DNA of 64,000 nt from Mansonella perstans (taxonomy: Eukaryota; Nematoda; Chromadorea; Rhabditida; Onchocercidae): positions 1,116,001 to 1,180,000 of the forward strand of contig JBAMDO010000580.1 of NCBI GenBank assembly GCA_037074765.1, read 5' to 3'. This document shows positions 16,245 to 28,712 of the stretch, piece by piece. The number at the start of each line of letters is the position of its first letter. Position 1 is the stretch's first letter. Below the pieces are notes generated by a model, which worked only from the letters and a program-made list of their open reading frames with translations, did not search any database and was not told the DNA's origin. A program made the position numbers and the translations under genes.

Positions 16245-19018
16245 ATGGCGTCGTTGATTCCATTTAATCAAATACGGCAGAATACAGTCAATTTTTTTAT
16301 GAGAAGTTTGTATTTGCATGATTTTTATGAAATATTATCTACTTAACAAATTGTTGAGAGAGTGAAATTGTAAAATTCTTTTATAATTCATTTGCTATTA
16401 AACTGTACAGAGATGCTGACCCTGCAACTTTTCACTTTTAGAATCTGCTCGAGAACTATGGAAAACAGTTACATCGCTTTCGCCAGCTGGTATTAAAAAA
16501 GGGCGAGCCAAAACCCGTCAAAGTGTTTTAAACGTTCAAAAGTTTTACCGTATCGGTGCCGGTGAGTGCATTTGCACTTTATGAGGAAATTTAGTTTGTA
16601 TATATATATATATATATTCAGTTTATTCGTAATGGAATTTTCAGGGCCTATAAAAACGAAATATCCAGGTCTGAATGCCCCACTAACTATGCCAAATGAT
16701 GAGCCAATAGCGGTAATGGAGAAAACGAAAGAAGAAATTGATGCTGTTGAAGAACGTTTGAAAAATATCATTGCTGTCCGACCTTCGTCAGTTATTTTTT
16801 GTTGTAATGCAAATATAAATTTGAGTGTACAAAACTGTTGAATAATTTGTTCTTATCTTCTTTACATTATAATATAATTTAAGTTTCTGATTTAAACTAT
16901 AAATTCTTTAGGAAAAAAAGAGCAAAAGACAAATTACATCCGTTGGAACGTGGTTTTGCTGGTACTCGAATTGAAGGTCAAAAATTGGGTCCACCACCAC
17001 CTGTTGGCGATATTTGTTTTGATGACTTCCAAACTTACTGCCTTCAGGTGAGTATGTTTTGTTTGTAGATCCATTTGGCAGGTTCGAAAAGACATGTTTT
17101 GATTCTAACACTATGAGAGAGGTGGAAATCGAATCTACATGAATAGTATAATAATATTTCATGACATATGCTAGCAAAAGTTTTTTGCCGATATCTCTGT
17201 CGACATACTCTCTGTTATAGTTTTATCTTTTCGAATTTATTGTTAAATTTATTTGAACTTTTCTCCATTTACTATAGCTGCGTAGAACCACAAATATGAC
17301 ATCTTACGGTCGACAGCATACGATGTCAGCTCTAATTGTTACGGGTAATGGAAATGGTCTTGGTGGTTATGCAATTGGCAAAGCTGGTCTGAAACATCAT
17401 ATTCGTGCTGTTGTAAACGGCATGAAGATAGCAGCAAGAAAATTGGTATTTGTGGAACTTCTAGAGAACCGTACAATTTATCAAGATTTTTATGCTGAAT
17501 GTCGTGGTACCCGTATTTTTGCTCAAAGGAGGCCGAAAGATTTTGGTGTAGTCGCACATCCGAGACTAACGAAAATTTGTGAGGTGGTTTTTCTGTTCTT
17601 GATCCGGAATCGTGCCTTGCTGGTCATCTTCAATTTACCATCTATTATTAATTAATTATTCAAATAAAAAAATCCTTTCGTTCTTATCTAATAATCTTTT
17701 TTTCTATTATGGCAAAACTTTTGTTTTAAAGTAACCAGTTTGCAGGTACTTGGTATTAAAGATCTCGAATGTAAGGTGGTGGGTTCCACCAGAAATTATA
17801 TCGCACTTACGCATGCTTTCTTTGTAGGTAAGTTCGTTACATTGGTTGAAAATTGCTGAATAGGTTCATATAACTCATTCAAAAAAAAAAAAAAATAATA
17901 ATTTAAAAAAAAAAACTATCATCTTGAAACTGTGCAACTTTATTTGTTTCTATTTGTAAAACCTTGCACCATTTCCATTATTTTAAATATTTTTTTTCTC
18001 TTCAGTAAAATTCAATTGATTCAATTATTTCAATTCTTTAATGATTTTTAGCCAATAAAATTTGTAATCATTTAAAAAATTTAGCTTGAAAACTATTTTC
18101 AGTAAAAATTGCAGGTAAGTATTAGTCCTTTATTTTAATATGTTCATTTTATTTTGTTTATGTATTATCAGAATCTACATAGGATTGTTTTTTGTTTTCA
18201 GGCCTTTTAAATCAAGAGACTCATCAGCAACTTGCAGAGCGCAAAAAATTGCATGTTGTTGAACTTTCACCACATAGGAGATATTTTCCTGTCAAAATTG
18301 CTTCTCCTTTGCAATCAGAACTGAGAACAGAGCGAGATATAGAACCTAAAGAAGTAAGTTCAATTGTTTGTTTCCTTATCTACATGACAGCTGATCAGAA
18401 TGTTTTTATTGTCGAGAAATCATGATACTTATCTTCAGAAAGATTCAGTTGATTTATTATTTTATTTTCAAAATCAGATAATTGATAAAAGGAAGGTGAA
18501 ATTATTATTTGAAAAGTTAAAATTTTTCAGAAATTATTGTTAAATGATTTTTATGGCGAAGGACGTTTGCCACTGATCAAAAAACAGGTCCCCTTCTATG
18601 CAAATCTGCCTAACCATCTTAATGCCGAGGCGCTCAAATACCGCTTCAGAAATAGGGATAAAGTACTCATTTCTGTTTTCCTTTTTTTTCCAAAATCAGG
18701 GTAGAAGCATTAATTTGTTATGAGACCAAAAGAACCGAGTCTTCACTCACATCAAGCATTCTTGATAGATCATAATTTGATTACGACTGAAAAAAAAGCG
18801 AGTTAAAAGTTACTATTCATTTAAAAACAATTATTGTTTCACTGTTACTTTTTTAGAGCATGATACGGTTGATGGCCGATGATGTGATACCGCGCTGGAC
18901 CCGTGATGAACGCCGAAAATGGGCTGAACAAAAACATCAGGATATGATAAATGGATTAATTCCGTTGCCGAAAGGAATTGGCTTGTCGGAAATTCTACCA
19001 AAATCTAATGAAACATAA
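16245..19018 (+). CDS. mrps-5: Mitochondrial small-subunit ribosomal protein uS5m
   Basis: Nine exons: 16245-16305, 16442-16561, 16645-16786, 16912-17047, 17278-17583, 17746-17827, 18202-18353, 18531-18662 and 18857-19018. They give 430 aa, the length I recall for human MRPS5. An ARELWKTVTSLSPAG segment follows a short basic N-terminus suited to mitochondrial import. The central S5 double-stranded-RNA-binding fold contains VTGNGNGLGGYAIGKAG. The S5 C-terminal domain contains GLLNQETHQQLAERKKLHVV. The protein sits near the mRNA entry site of the mitochondrial small subunit. The exon 1 to 2 link joins MRK to SARELW in phase and fits the family. The start is the first in-frame ATG. Confidence 0.95.
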
Positions 19019-20325
19019 TTGTTGAATTGAATGCTGCATTTTTGATTGGGAGATACATCCGAACAGAGAATGCAAAATGTTTTTTTCTCATGAATGTTTT
19101 TAAAATAGATAAATATCTTTTCCTTGTGTTGAATTTCTGAAAAAATTCTTAAAAGTTTCCGAAATAAAATATCGATTCATAAACACTTCCAACGAATGGT
19201 TAGTTGTAAATCCAATTGTAATTTCACTGTCAACTGTAGATACATCCGAACTCTTAGGTCGCTATTATACAAATCTTGATAAAAAGATAATTCCAAATCA
19301 AAGAGATAATTCGTTTTTGTAAAAGAATTTATCTGTAAGCGTTTCAAACAAGACTTTCGAAGATTTCATCAAATTAAGAGTTGATAGTCACAGTTGCAAG
19401 TGAGCATCTTATATGAGTATCTAAAGTATCTCTCGATATTTGCAAATATCACAGTTTACTCTTCATAGTCGAAGTTTTGCAAATTTCACAATTTTGAGAA
19501 GTAGTGAAGATTATAAAGTATAAGATATTGTTTATTGGCTAAACATCGATATGATTAATCTGAAAAGTTATTTGAAATATCATAATTCTCTTTAGTGGCG
19601 CAGTAAAATTTGATCAATTCATTCTTTGGCATACAAGCATTCCGAAACAATAAGTCATTCACATCATTGTTACTGATTCTGAATATAAGTCTTGGAGACT
19701 TGGAGTTGTTGAAAAAAGGAATTTCTAGATCATGAATGAAACCAGTAGTGAGAGAAAGAAGTGATTTATTTAATGATTAAATGAGAAGGCTAAGACGAAA
19801 GTATTCTGTTGTTTTAAGTATCCTATTTGTTTTAAAAGTCGTGAAGTGAAAAAAATTTCTTAAATTGAACTGTAAAAATTAAGCACTTGTTTTTTTTATT
19901 CTTTACTTCTTGATATATTCCTGAGTTTTTGTTTATTTACTTGTAAATATTTAGTACTTAAGTTTTGTTTATTTGTAAATATTTAGTTACTTTCACAATT
20001 TTTTTTCCTTAACTTTAATTGTTATTACTTTAATTGCTAACTTTAATTGGGCTAATTTTAATTGCTATTACAACGATTAAATGTATTTCTTCTATGTAAA
20101 TTTACAAATTTTCTATCGAAATTTAACCAATAATTCAAATGTTTTATTTTTATTAATATTTAAAGTGATATACTTTATAAGGTGATTAAGTTGTAGGATT
20201 AGAATTTTTACAGAGAGATCTTTTGATTTCAAAGCGAGTCATCTCTAAATAATAGGTGTTTGCTCGCTCGCTAATGTTGGGTTCATTTTTATATTAGATA
20301 TCAGGATCTTTTCAGCAGTGGAAAT
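19019..20325. other. Intergenic region between the uS5m and eIF3m genes
   Basis: AT-rich with no exon-like frame. A duplicated TTTGTTTATTTGTAAATATTTAGT-like stretch occurs around 19930-19990, and CTTTAATTG-type short repeats occur at 20010-20065. A TTTTCAG at about 20309-20314 upstream of the eIF3m ATG could take a spliced leader. Confidence 0.45.
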
Positions 20326-22781
20326 ATGGCAGATACCAAAGCGTTACCAATATTCGCATTTACGGATGATCGGATACAGTTGCAGCAATTACGTGCATAT
20401 ATGAAAGAGCATGGTTCGTCTATCAGTGAAGAAGGTTAGTTCACATTGAACTAAAGGTCAATCAGCTGACCTTCAGGTCACATTTTTATTTCCCAAAAGA
20501 ATTCATGATATTCTCCTACTCATCTGATTATATTGAAGTATACAGTTGTAATTTTTCAGGACCTGCAGATTTTAGTGAGAATTTGGAGGAATTGGTTAAA
20601 GAAGTTTCTGTTTTGGGTAGCTTAGAAAGTGAGAAAGAAGTAGAAATGATTTTGAATTCGATATCATCGCTTATCGTTGTGCTTACACCAGAAGCAGCTG
20701 AGAAAATAATCAATGAATTCTGTAAGCAATTATGTTCCGAAAATTTCAAAGGTGTTGGCTGGAGTAGCAATGTAAGTTTATTCATCGGTTCCTTTATTAC
20801 TCACTTAAATTTTTTTATAACAAGTATGTTTTTTGCTAGAACTCATTTTAGATTTCTAATATGTTCATAATTCCATTAGTATCATATTAATATCAACTTA
20901 TGAAACTAGACATTTGAATTAGATTGCAAAAAATGTTGTAATCTCTTTTCGATTTCATCAAAGTTGTAAAAAAAAATGTCTGAATAGTTTAGCAATTTTC
21001 GGCTTCTTTTATCTTTATATTGCACTAATTCAAACAACTGAGATTCTTACGTTTATTATCGATGCTTATAATTTATAATAATAAATCTTCAGGCCTCTTC
21101 AGCTGTTCGAACCCTTTCAAACTTATTTTTCGCGTTTAATAAGCATCCACGAGTGCAGCATGCTCTTTATGTTGCACTGGTAGCTTTGTGCGGACGAGCA
21201 CGAATTATCGGAGATCTGGATACAAGTACTGAGAAAGTGCAGGAATACTTCAACCGTTGGTCATTGGATTTGAAGCAGCAGCGTAGTCTTTTACGACTGA
21301 TTCATTGGGCTCTTATCGAAGACGGAAGAGCCGATCAAGCAGCTAAAGTTAGTTTGATAAAGTTTATTGCAATAAGATAAAAGTTTCGAGCTGGCGCAAA
21401 AGTAGTTGTGGTTTCATAAAGATTGGAATTCGACAAAGTGTATTTATTCTCTTTTGATCCGGAATTGTTTAGAGTCATCGAAACCAGCGTAAGTTAATGG
21501 ACGGGTATTAAGTATTCCCTCTATCTCTGCTATTAACGTTATCAATTCTCCTTCTATTTCCTGTCTTAAATGATTGAGAATCATTATTTTATTAGTATTG
21601 TATTTTTTCTCCGTTTTAGACAATGACGGCCTTATTGAGAACATACACTGATGCAGATGCTGCATCTGCTGTAGAAGATGCTCGTGAATGCGTGCGAACA
21701 GCAATCGTTGATCCGAAATCGTTCAGTTTCGATCATCTTTTACTTCTTTCTGCGGTGCAGCGGCTGGAAAAAGTATAATATTTATTCGAGAAGTAAATCA
21801 TTAGTAGAAATGCGTGCATTAGTTAAATTTGAAAATGCATGCATTAGGTAATGATTCAGTTGCAAATAATTATCAATGAAACAGCGAATTTCAGCGTTTT
21901 ATTCATTTATTACCATATCCTCTGATAATAATATATTAGGAGAGTGGATCTGTTGTTATTTAATGTGTTTTCAGAGTGATCCATTGATGCACGAAGTATT
22001 AAAATTGTTTTCCAAGGGTACTTTGAAAGATTATCAAGTCTTTGTTGTAAAACATCCTACATTTATTAGTGAGATGCTGCACGTTGATGATACAGTTTTA
22101 ATTAAGAAGATGCGGTTGTTAACACTGATGGATATGGCTGAAAAAAATGCTGTAAGTTGTTAGTAATTCATCAGAGCAAGAAATAAAGTTTTATAACTGT
22201 ATATTTGGTAAGTCATCCTACTCACTTTGAGCTTGGAATTTAACAATTGTTTGAAAACAAGCAAATCATGCTTAGACAATGGAATAAAATAACATTCTCT
22301 TTTTGGTTTCGAACGATTTAAATTGAACCCACTAAGTATATTTTCTTAGAAAAAATTTTTCAGCAATATCTGATAAGAGATTATTTGCAGGTCATATCTC
22401 TTCATGATTTATCGCGTGAAGTTGACATACCAGAGAATGAAGAACTTGAAGAATTTATAATTGAAGCAATTAGGATAAATGCAATCAACGTACGTTTATT
22501 TATAGGTTTATTTATGTATGCCTCTTTTGAAAATCTAACTACAAAGCGTGACCTTTAGAACTTGCTTTTTTGCACCAGTGGTTTTTTCGCTTGATGTTTC
22601 CGTGTTTCAGGGTAAGATAAATGAGTTTAAAAAAGAACTCAATGTGACATCGCTTCAGCATCGAAGTTTTGGTCGTCCACAATGGGAGCTTCTTCGAAAA
22701 CGGCTTATTGCATTAATCGGTAGCTTGAGTACTTCATACGAAAATATCATGAATGTATATGCTAATAGTAGTACTGCATAA
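20326..22781 (+). CDS. cif-1: Translation initiation factor eIF3 subunit M (PCI domain)
   Basis: Seven exons: 20326-20434, 20560-20771, 21093-21347, 21620-21772, 21975-22151, 22391-22489 and 22611-22781. They keep phase and give 391 aa against about 374 in human eIF3m. Family blocks include [21 protein letters not shown] helices and [20 protein letters not shown]. The PCI/winged-helix part follows ([39 protein letters not shown], then [16 protein letters not shown] near the end). The subunit belongs to the eIF3 octamer that recruits the 40S ribosome. In C. elegans the orthologue is called cif-1 because it is also linked to the COP9 signalosome. CNOT9 follows 509 bp downstream on the same strand. 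Confidence 0.95.
21444..21569 (-). mobile_element. Fragment of a BEL/Pao-type retrotransposon integrase region
   Basis: The minus-strand translation contains [19 protein letters not shown] followed by [11 protein letters not shown]. The pattern L(I/T)TL..EIE.ILN(T/S)RPLTY is typical of the C-terminal integrase region in BEL/Pao elements. Only about 42 codons match before a stop, and no LTR, protease or reverse transcriptase is visible nearby. It lies antisense inside intron 3 of the eIF3m gene, so it is a dead fragment. The exact ends are uncertain. Confidence 0.6.
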
Positions 22782-23290
22782 TTTATATGTACTTCTTGTT
22801 CATTTGCATTGTTGGTTGCATGTAAGACCACGTTAATATTCTTTGAACTCAATGTTTGTTATCCATTTTGACGATGAAATTTCAATTAACAAGAGGAGAA
22901 CACAGTAAATAATAAATGAAGATTTGTAATGCTGATTTTTCTTCAAATAATTGTTTGGAAAATGACAATCATTAATTGTTTGAAAAATGACAGTGTTGTT
23001 AATAAATTGTTGTGGTTATAACTTCGATAGTAAATTTCATGTAAAAATTGTTATTGCTTTGAATTTGCGTTCGTTTGTGCAACTTCACTCTTAATTTTTA
23101 TATTGGTTCAAATGCTAAAGTTTTTGGTAAGCCTAAATACAATTGCAGTATTAAGATTTTATTTTTTTCTGGGTTGTTTTGTTTCATTGTTTTTCATTCT
23201 GCGGATTATAAAAAAAAAAAAAAAAAAAAAAGTAAAATGAAATCATCATCTTGGAAATTGTGTATTTAGGGTTTTGCCGCAAATTGTTGA
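22782..23290. other. Spacer between the eIF3m and CNOT9 genes
   Basis: This 509-bp gap separates two same-strand genes. It contains an A-run of about 22 bases at 23209-23231. No exon is seen. A TTAG at about 23268-23271 could be a trans-splice acceptor for CNOT9. Confidence 0.4.
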
Positions 23291-25332
23291 ATGGATGTCG
23301 GTGGAAGTAGTACTGGATCCTCCCAGGTAGAAACTCTTGATAAGGAGCAAGTACTTGAATGGATCTTGGATTTGAGTGATTCAAGTAAGCGAGAACAAGC
23401 ACTTCTGGAATTGAGGTAAACTGTTTACTTTTGGCTTGTATTGGGCCTTAGATAATCATAGGTCTTAATATCCGCATTTTTCCTGTTAAGTTAGTATGTT
23501 TGTATGGTTTAATGAAATTAAACGTCTTATAATTTTTCAAAACTTTAAACGATGCCTATACGAGCAAAAGATATTTTAGTTTTCAAGGATTAGTGATGCA
23601 TTGAAATTTTTTTCTGTATATAAATTACAGCAAAAAACGAGAAACAGTTCCTGATTTGCCCTTATGGTTGTGGTATTCATTTGGCTCAATGGCCTCTCTG
23701 CTTCATGAAGTAATCTCAATTTATCCTGCAATCATGCCGCCGACACTTACTGCAGGACAGTCGAATCGTGTTTGTAATGCTCTAGCTTTGATGCAATGTG
23801 TTGCTTCACATAAGGAAACTAGAAGTCCATTTTTACAGGGTAATTTTTCAGATTTGTGAAAGAGATCACCGATATTTTTTAGGATCTGGCACTGATTTTT
23901 TTAGTTAGTTTAGTTTAACCTTTTTTAGCTGCTTTCGTAAATATATATTCTCTGCTAATATTGACACTTTTTTAGCATAGTTCATATTTTGAACAAATTT
24001 ATCAAGTATTACATAAAACATTACGCAGTTATTTTTATTTTCAAGTTCGTGATAGATCGATGTAAGCAATTGAGCATCACCATCAAATTTCCGAGAAAAA
24101 TCCATTTTATAAACCAGATATAGCTTTCATTCTGGCTAATTGTCACTATTAGTATTTTTATTCAATATGAGGAAATTGATAGATGAATATGATAGGTAAA
24201 AATAAATTAAAACAATTGTAAAACAATTGAAAAATAGTTTTTTAGTTCAAAAAGTCGAAATGGTTGCATAATTTATTTTTTGCAGCCCATATTCCGTTGT
24301 TCTTGTATCCATTCTTGCACACAACGAAGACTTCGAGACCGTTTGAATATCTTCGATTGACATCCTTAGGTGTCATCGGTGCATTGGTGAAAACTGATGA
24401 ACAGGTAAGTTATGATAATGAATCGAGGAACTAGTGAGCTTCGAAGATTATTTCGAAGTAACTATTTGTGATTCTGCGTAGTTTTCTTCAACAAAGTAAT
24501 TTTTTAAGGAAGTTATCCAGTTTTTGCTTTCAACAGAAATTATTCCCTTATGTTTACGGATTATGGAAAACGGAACAGAGTTATCAAAAACAGTGGCCAC
24601 TTTCATTCTGCAGAAAATATTGCTTGATGATACTGGTTTAGCATACATTTGTCAAACCTATGAACGCTTTTCCCATGTCGCTATGATTTTGGTAAGCTCA
24701 TAAATACTTTGATCCCACGATTGGCTTCTGTGTAAATGCTAAAATGATTTTTTGATATTTTTGATTTTTGATATGACAATTACATTGTAACTGTAATTGA
24801 GCAGTTGCTGTCTTTCCTGCGTTCACCTAAAATTAATGAATGGAAATGACTGCACTGTGCATTCGATAACTGGAACTTATTTTTACTTACTGTGATTTAA
24901 TGGATTCTTGCTTTGTTCACGAGTTTTCTAGAGTGTAATACTCTATTATAGGGTAAAATGGTGTTGCATTTGGCCAAGGAACCGTCACAACGACTTTTGA
25001 AGCATGTTGTTCGGTGCTATAGTCGTCTCTCTGATAATCCAAGGCAGTACTTTCCTCTCATTTTGTCCGATTTCAATTATAAAAATGCATATTCTTAAGC
25101 GTGATTTCCGTTTTGTAAACAAAGAAAGTCATGTTTGGATTTCTATTTCCCAGTTTTTTTTAGCAGATAATTATTAACATTTTTTAGAGCGTTGCAAGCA
25201 TTACGGCAATGCTTACCGGATCAGTTAAGGGATGAAACTTTTACTCGAGTCCTTGCAGACGACAAATCGACTAGACACTGGTTGAAACAACTTCTGAAGA
25301 ATATCGGTAAATGTGATTTGTGCTTTTTCTAA
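23291..25332 (+). CDS. ntl-9: CCR4-NOT complex subunit 9 (CNOT9/RQCD1/Rcd1)
   Basis: Six exons: 23291-23415, 23631-23839, 24286-24404, 24509-24691, 24952-25043 and 25188-25332. They give about 290 aa. The armadillo-repeat core is very conserved: [84 protein letters not shown] and [19 protein letters not shown]9 is a peptide-binding platform of the CCR4-NOT deadenylase in mRNA decay and miRNA silencing. Intron 5 appears to use a GC donor (AG|GC), which keeps the human spacing NPRA.(3)ALRQ. A GT donor 3 nt downstream would add one residue. The C-terminus is uncertain. I read through to the stop at 25330-25332, but a donor at 25307 (GTAAAT) could join a further exon. Confidence 0.93.
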
Positions 25333-26118
25333 AACAATCACCGAAAGCAGTGAAAGCATTCAGGTCTTTGTCATTCAACCACTTTAGAAATGCAGGATGT
25401 TATTTTCAGGTTTTCCTGTGAGCCCTTGAAAGAAATGCTGAAGATTTTTAAAAAATTCAATATCCAGAAATGTTGATGCTTTTGTAAAAAGCAGATTTTT
25501 GTAAGCTAACTGCAAGTTTCCGATCGATTGTGTCCAAATTTTTTTCCGATGCAGCTGATATTATTTGTGATGAAAAATTATTATTTGTACATCTTATTAA
25601 TAATGAATGGTTTTATTAAAAAATTATATTGTTGACCGTCTATCTTTTCACTGGCATCCAGATTTTTATTTTAATAATGAACATATGAATATCGAATTCG
25701 TGTTTCGCTAAAAGTTAAAAAACAAGCCATAACGGAAGAAATGGATAAAAAACGCAACTGAGAAGTGAGGCTGAGCAGATTTTGTAATATTATAAGTCAA
25801 GATAATATGGCATCGTTATTTTGCAGATTTCATTGCAAAGATTCCAAATGTTGAGGGGAGATTGATATTGGCAGTAAAACTGAGTGGTAGCAACTGTCGA
25901 ATCATTTGCTGTGTATAAGCATGGAAGCTTTTTTACCAAAATTGCTAAGCTTCTGATTCCGATATTTCACATGTGTTACTTCCATCCGTGATTAATTTCC
26001 GTCTGACAGTATATTTCGATGTTCGGAGATCGTTTTTGCTAGGATAAGCAACTAATAGTTCACCGTTATGTTGTCTGATCTAAAATAAGCCGTCTATGTT
26101 AAGTTAAAACGCAATCCT
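25333..26118. other. Convergent intergenic region between CNOT9 and LRRC47-like
   Basis: The two genes end towards each other here. An alternative CNOT9 last exon is possible after the acceptor TTTTGCAG at about 25819-25826, which would keep phase up to a TAA near 25918, but the encoded peptide matches nothing I know. Nothing else is recognised. Confidence 0.35.
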
Positions 26119-28712
26119 CTATACTAAGTTGTTTCCTACATTAGGATCAATAGGCAAGAAATTCAGGACAATATCATCCGGATGCTCGTACAAATGTTTG
26201 TAGTTTATTCGAATAATAAAAGACATCCACTTACCTTAACCTGTTCCACAATTAAATTTGTCAAACACCCTTGCATGACAATTTCTTCGATAAATGTATC
26301 CATTACTTTTAGGCAAGTATCCTCTGTTACAGTGCTCGTTACTTCCACCAATATATCTTTCGTCTCCACTTCAAGCTGCAAGCAAGCATTGTACAAAGGA
26401 ACAACTTTTATCATTCCATTTCAGTGTAAAAATATAAGACAGTATGTGACCTTTGTCTCTTCGCAATTCGTCACGGGTGGTACACTGATAACCAGACCAT
26501 TTGCATCCATCAGACACGGATAAAGAGGTAGCTTTTGAATGAGATACATGTACCTAGAAATATCTATGTGTAGAATTCTCCAAAAAGCCACTTATTCACT
26601 TCCTTATGCTCAATAATTGCGTAAGATGTTCAATTGTAATAATAAAAATATCGTCTTTAATTTTACTTCACTTTCAGTGAAAAAATTTGAAAACAAAAAT
26701 CTACCAACTTATGAGTATTTGATACCACGTTACGTTTCTCTTTTTTTCGAACTTTTTCTGCTTCGTTTGCCAAATTTGACAATAATTCTTTTCCAGAAAT
26801 TTTTTTATATCGATGTAATGGTGTTATCTGTAATAATAAACTCATAACTTGATTAAAAAAAAAAACGAAAGAATTTTTTGGAAAAAATATAAGCTACCAT
26901 TAATTGATCAGGATCGATGGCTCCGTAAATTAAAGGAGGTTGAAGCTTGCGAAAATTGTGTGTTCCAATGCTTGCAATAGTCCTCTCTCCACAAAGAGAT
27001 GAATGTAATTTATTCTGAAATAAAAGTTATTAAAAAAATATATCACAGAAAAGTAATTTGCAATGATCATGTGCAATAAAATCAATCGCAGATTTGTTTA
27101 AAAAAAATAAATGAATAAGTGGATCAATAATTACGTTGAAAAACTTGAAGTCAAAATACCTGAATATTTAGCAATTGTTTTATTTTATCTGCATTTAATA
27201 AGCAATCCTTCAAAATGCAACAGACAATATATGGACGAATTTCCAATGCTTCTTTCGTTCTCTCAATTAATGTCTGAATTATAAGAGTTTTGAGTGACTT
27301 TGTTAAAATAGTTGATGATACTTTTTCTACAATTTCAAAAATACTTTCCCGAAATAGATCACTTACAGTACTCATTCCATAATTGACTGTGATTACCGGA
27401 ACATCTGATACAAACTCGTTTTTGACAATGTTGCTTATAGTTGAGTTTGGTTTGGATCCTTCATTATTCTTTATCGGTATTTTTGGTATTTTCTTTTTCA
27501 GATAATCTATTAGCGCAAAGGTCTTGTGCCTTGGATCCTCAATTAATTTTTTAAACCGACTGTCAGAAAACCTGGAATTATTATTCATCTATTTACAATA
27601 TTCCAAACGAATACACATAAATAATGAGAATGCGTTAGATAAAACATGCGCCTACTTATTATTAGCGAGTTCTAGCGTTTTTATCTTTTTGCAGTTGCAA
27701 AACAAGAATGGAAGGTCGATGATTTCGTTATCGGACAAATTTACGGTCTTCAGATTGTCGTTCAGTGAATTCACTTCGATAGGCAATTCTTTGATATGAT
27801 TCGAGTTAAGGATCAAAGTGTGCAACTTTGATTGACTGGGGAACGAGGTTGGAAACTCGGTTAATTGATTGTAAGACGCATCAAGATGTTGCAGAGAAAC
27901 AAGATTTGTCATGTCGGGCAGCGACGAAATCTCAAAAAACGAAACGAAAATATGTATACTTGTGAACTGCTAAATGCTAAAATGTATTTGTGTCATCTAG
28001 AAATAACTATCAAAAAACAAAGTCAGAAAAATCAAGTTACAGAACAAAAATTATAAAAAACGTAAAATTATATGACAATGCAAAATACTCTTCTGAAACA
28101 TGGAAAATAAATACTCATACATACCTTGTTATGCGCAAGTAAAAGCGTCGAGAGATGAGACAAAGAACCAATTGTAGCTGGAAGTCCACCAAGTTTGTTT
28201 GCTGATAAATCAAGAAATTGTAATTCTTTCAAGTTACCAATATTCTCCGGAATATATAGTAAAACATTGCTGTGCAATATAAGCTTCCTTAGCTTCAATG
28301 CTTTCTCCACGCACGCATGTAACATGCTGAGCTCAAGTCGAGTAAGTTCAATATAATTGAGCGGAGCATTCTAAAATGAAAAATAATGCGAATTAAATTT
28401 TACTGATTGAAAATACATCCTTATCATAAAATAACATTTATTCTAAAATGCTAATTTACAGATATAAAAATACAGCGATTAAGAAAAATAACAAAAAGTA
28501 AGTATTTTTTTTTCTTCGTAACTTACTGAAGCGAAAATTGCGCACTGCAACTGTTCATCATTGATATTTGGATTTCGATCCTCAATTGAAATAGAAGTTA
28601 AATTAAGTTCGCATCGACCTTCTGCTATAACTCGCCTTAATTCGGGCCATTCCAACAGTAGCTCATTATCCGATACAGTACTACAAGGTACTGCAGTACT
28701 GTATGAATTCAT
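26119..28712 (-). CDS. LRRC47-like protein: leucine-rich repeats plus PheRS-beta-type B3/B4 domain
   Basis: Minus-strand exons, from the start: 28712-28527, 28370-28125, 27930-27656, 27571-27160, 27014-26898, 26827-26709, 26553-26451, 26375-26235 and probably 26184-26119. They give about 554 aa against 583 in human LRRC47. Leucine-rich repeats include LRKLILHSNVLLYIPENIG, LQFLDLSANKLGGLPATIG and LQHLDASYNQLTEFP. The C-terminal half has the tRNA-synthetase B3/B4-like blocks GERTIASIGTHNFRKLQPPL, KKISGKELLSNLANEAEK and KKEKRNVVSNTHKYMYLI. The function of LRRC47 is poorly known. Homology of the second half to the phenylalanyl-tRNA synthetase beta chain suggests an RNA or aminoacylation-related role. 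The last exon is unsure. It needs a 50-nt intron with an odd acceptor (TACGAG); otherwise translation stops at 26205. Confidence 0.88.
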
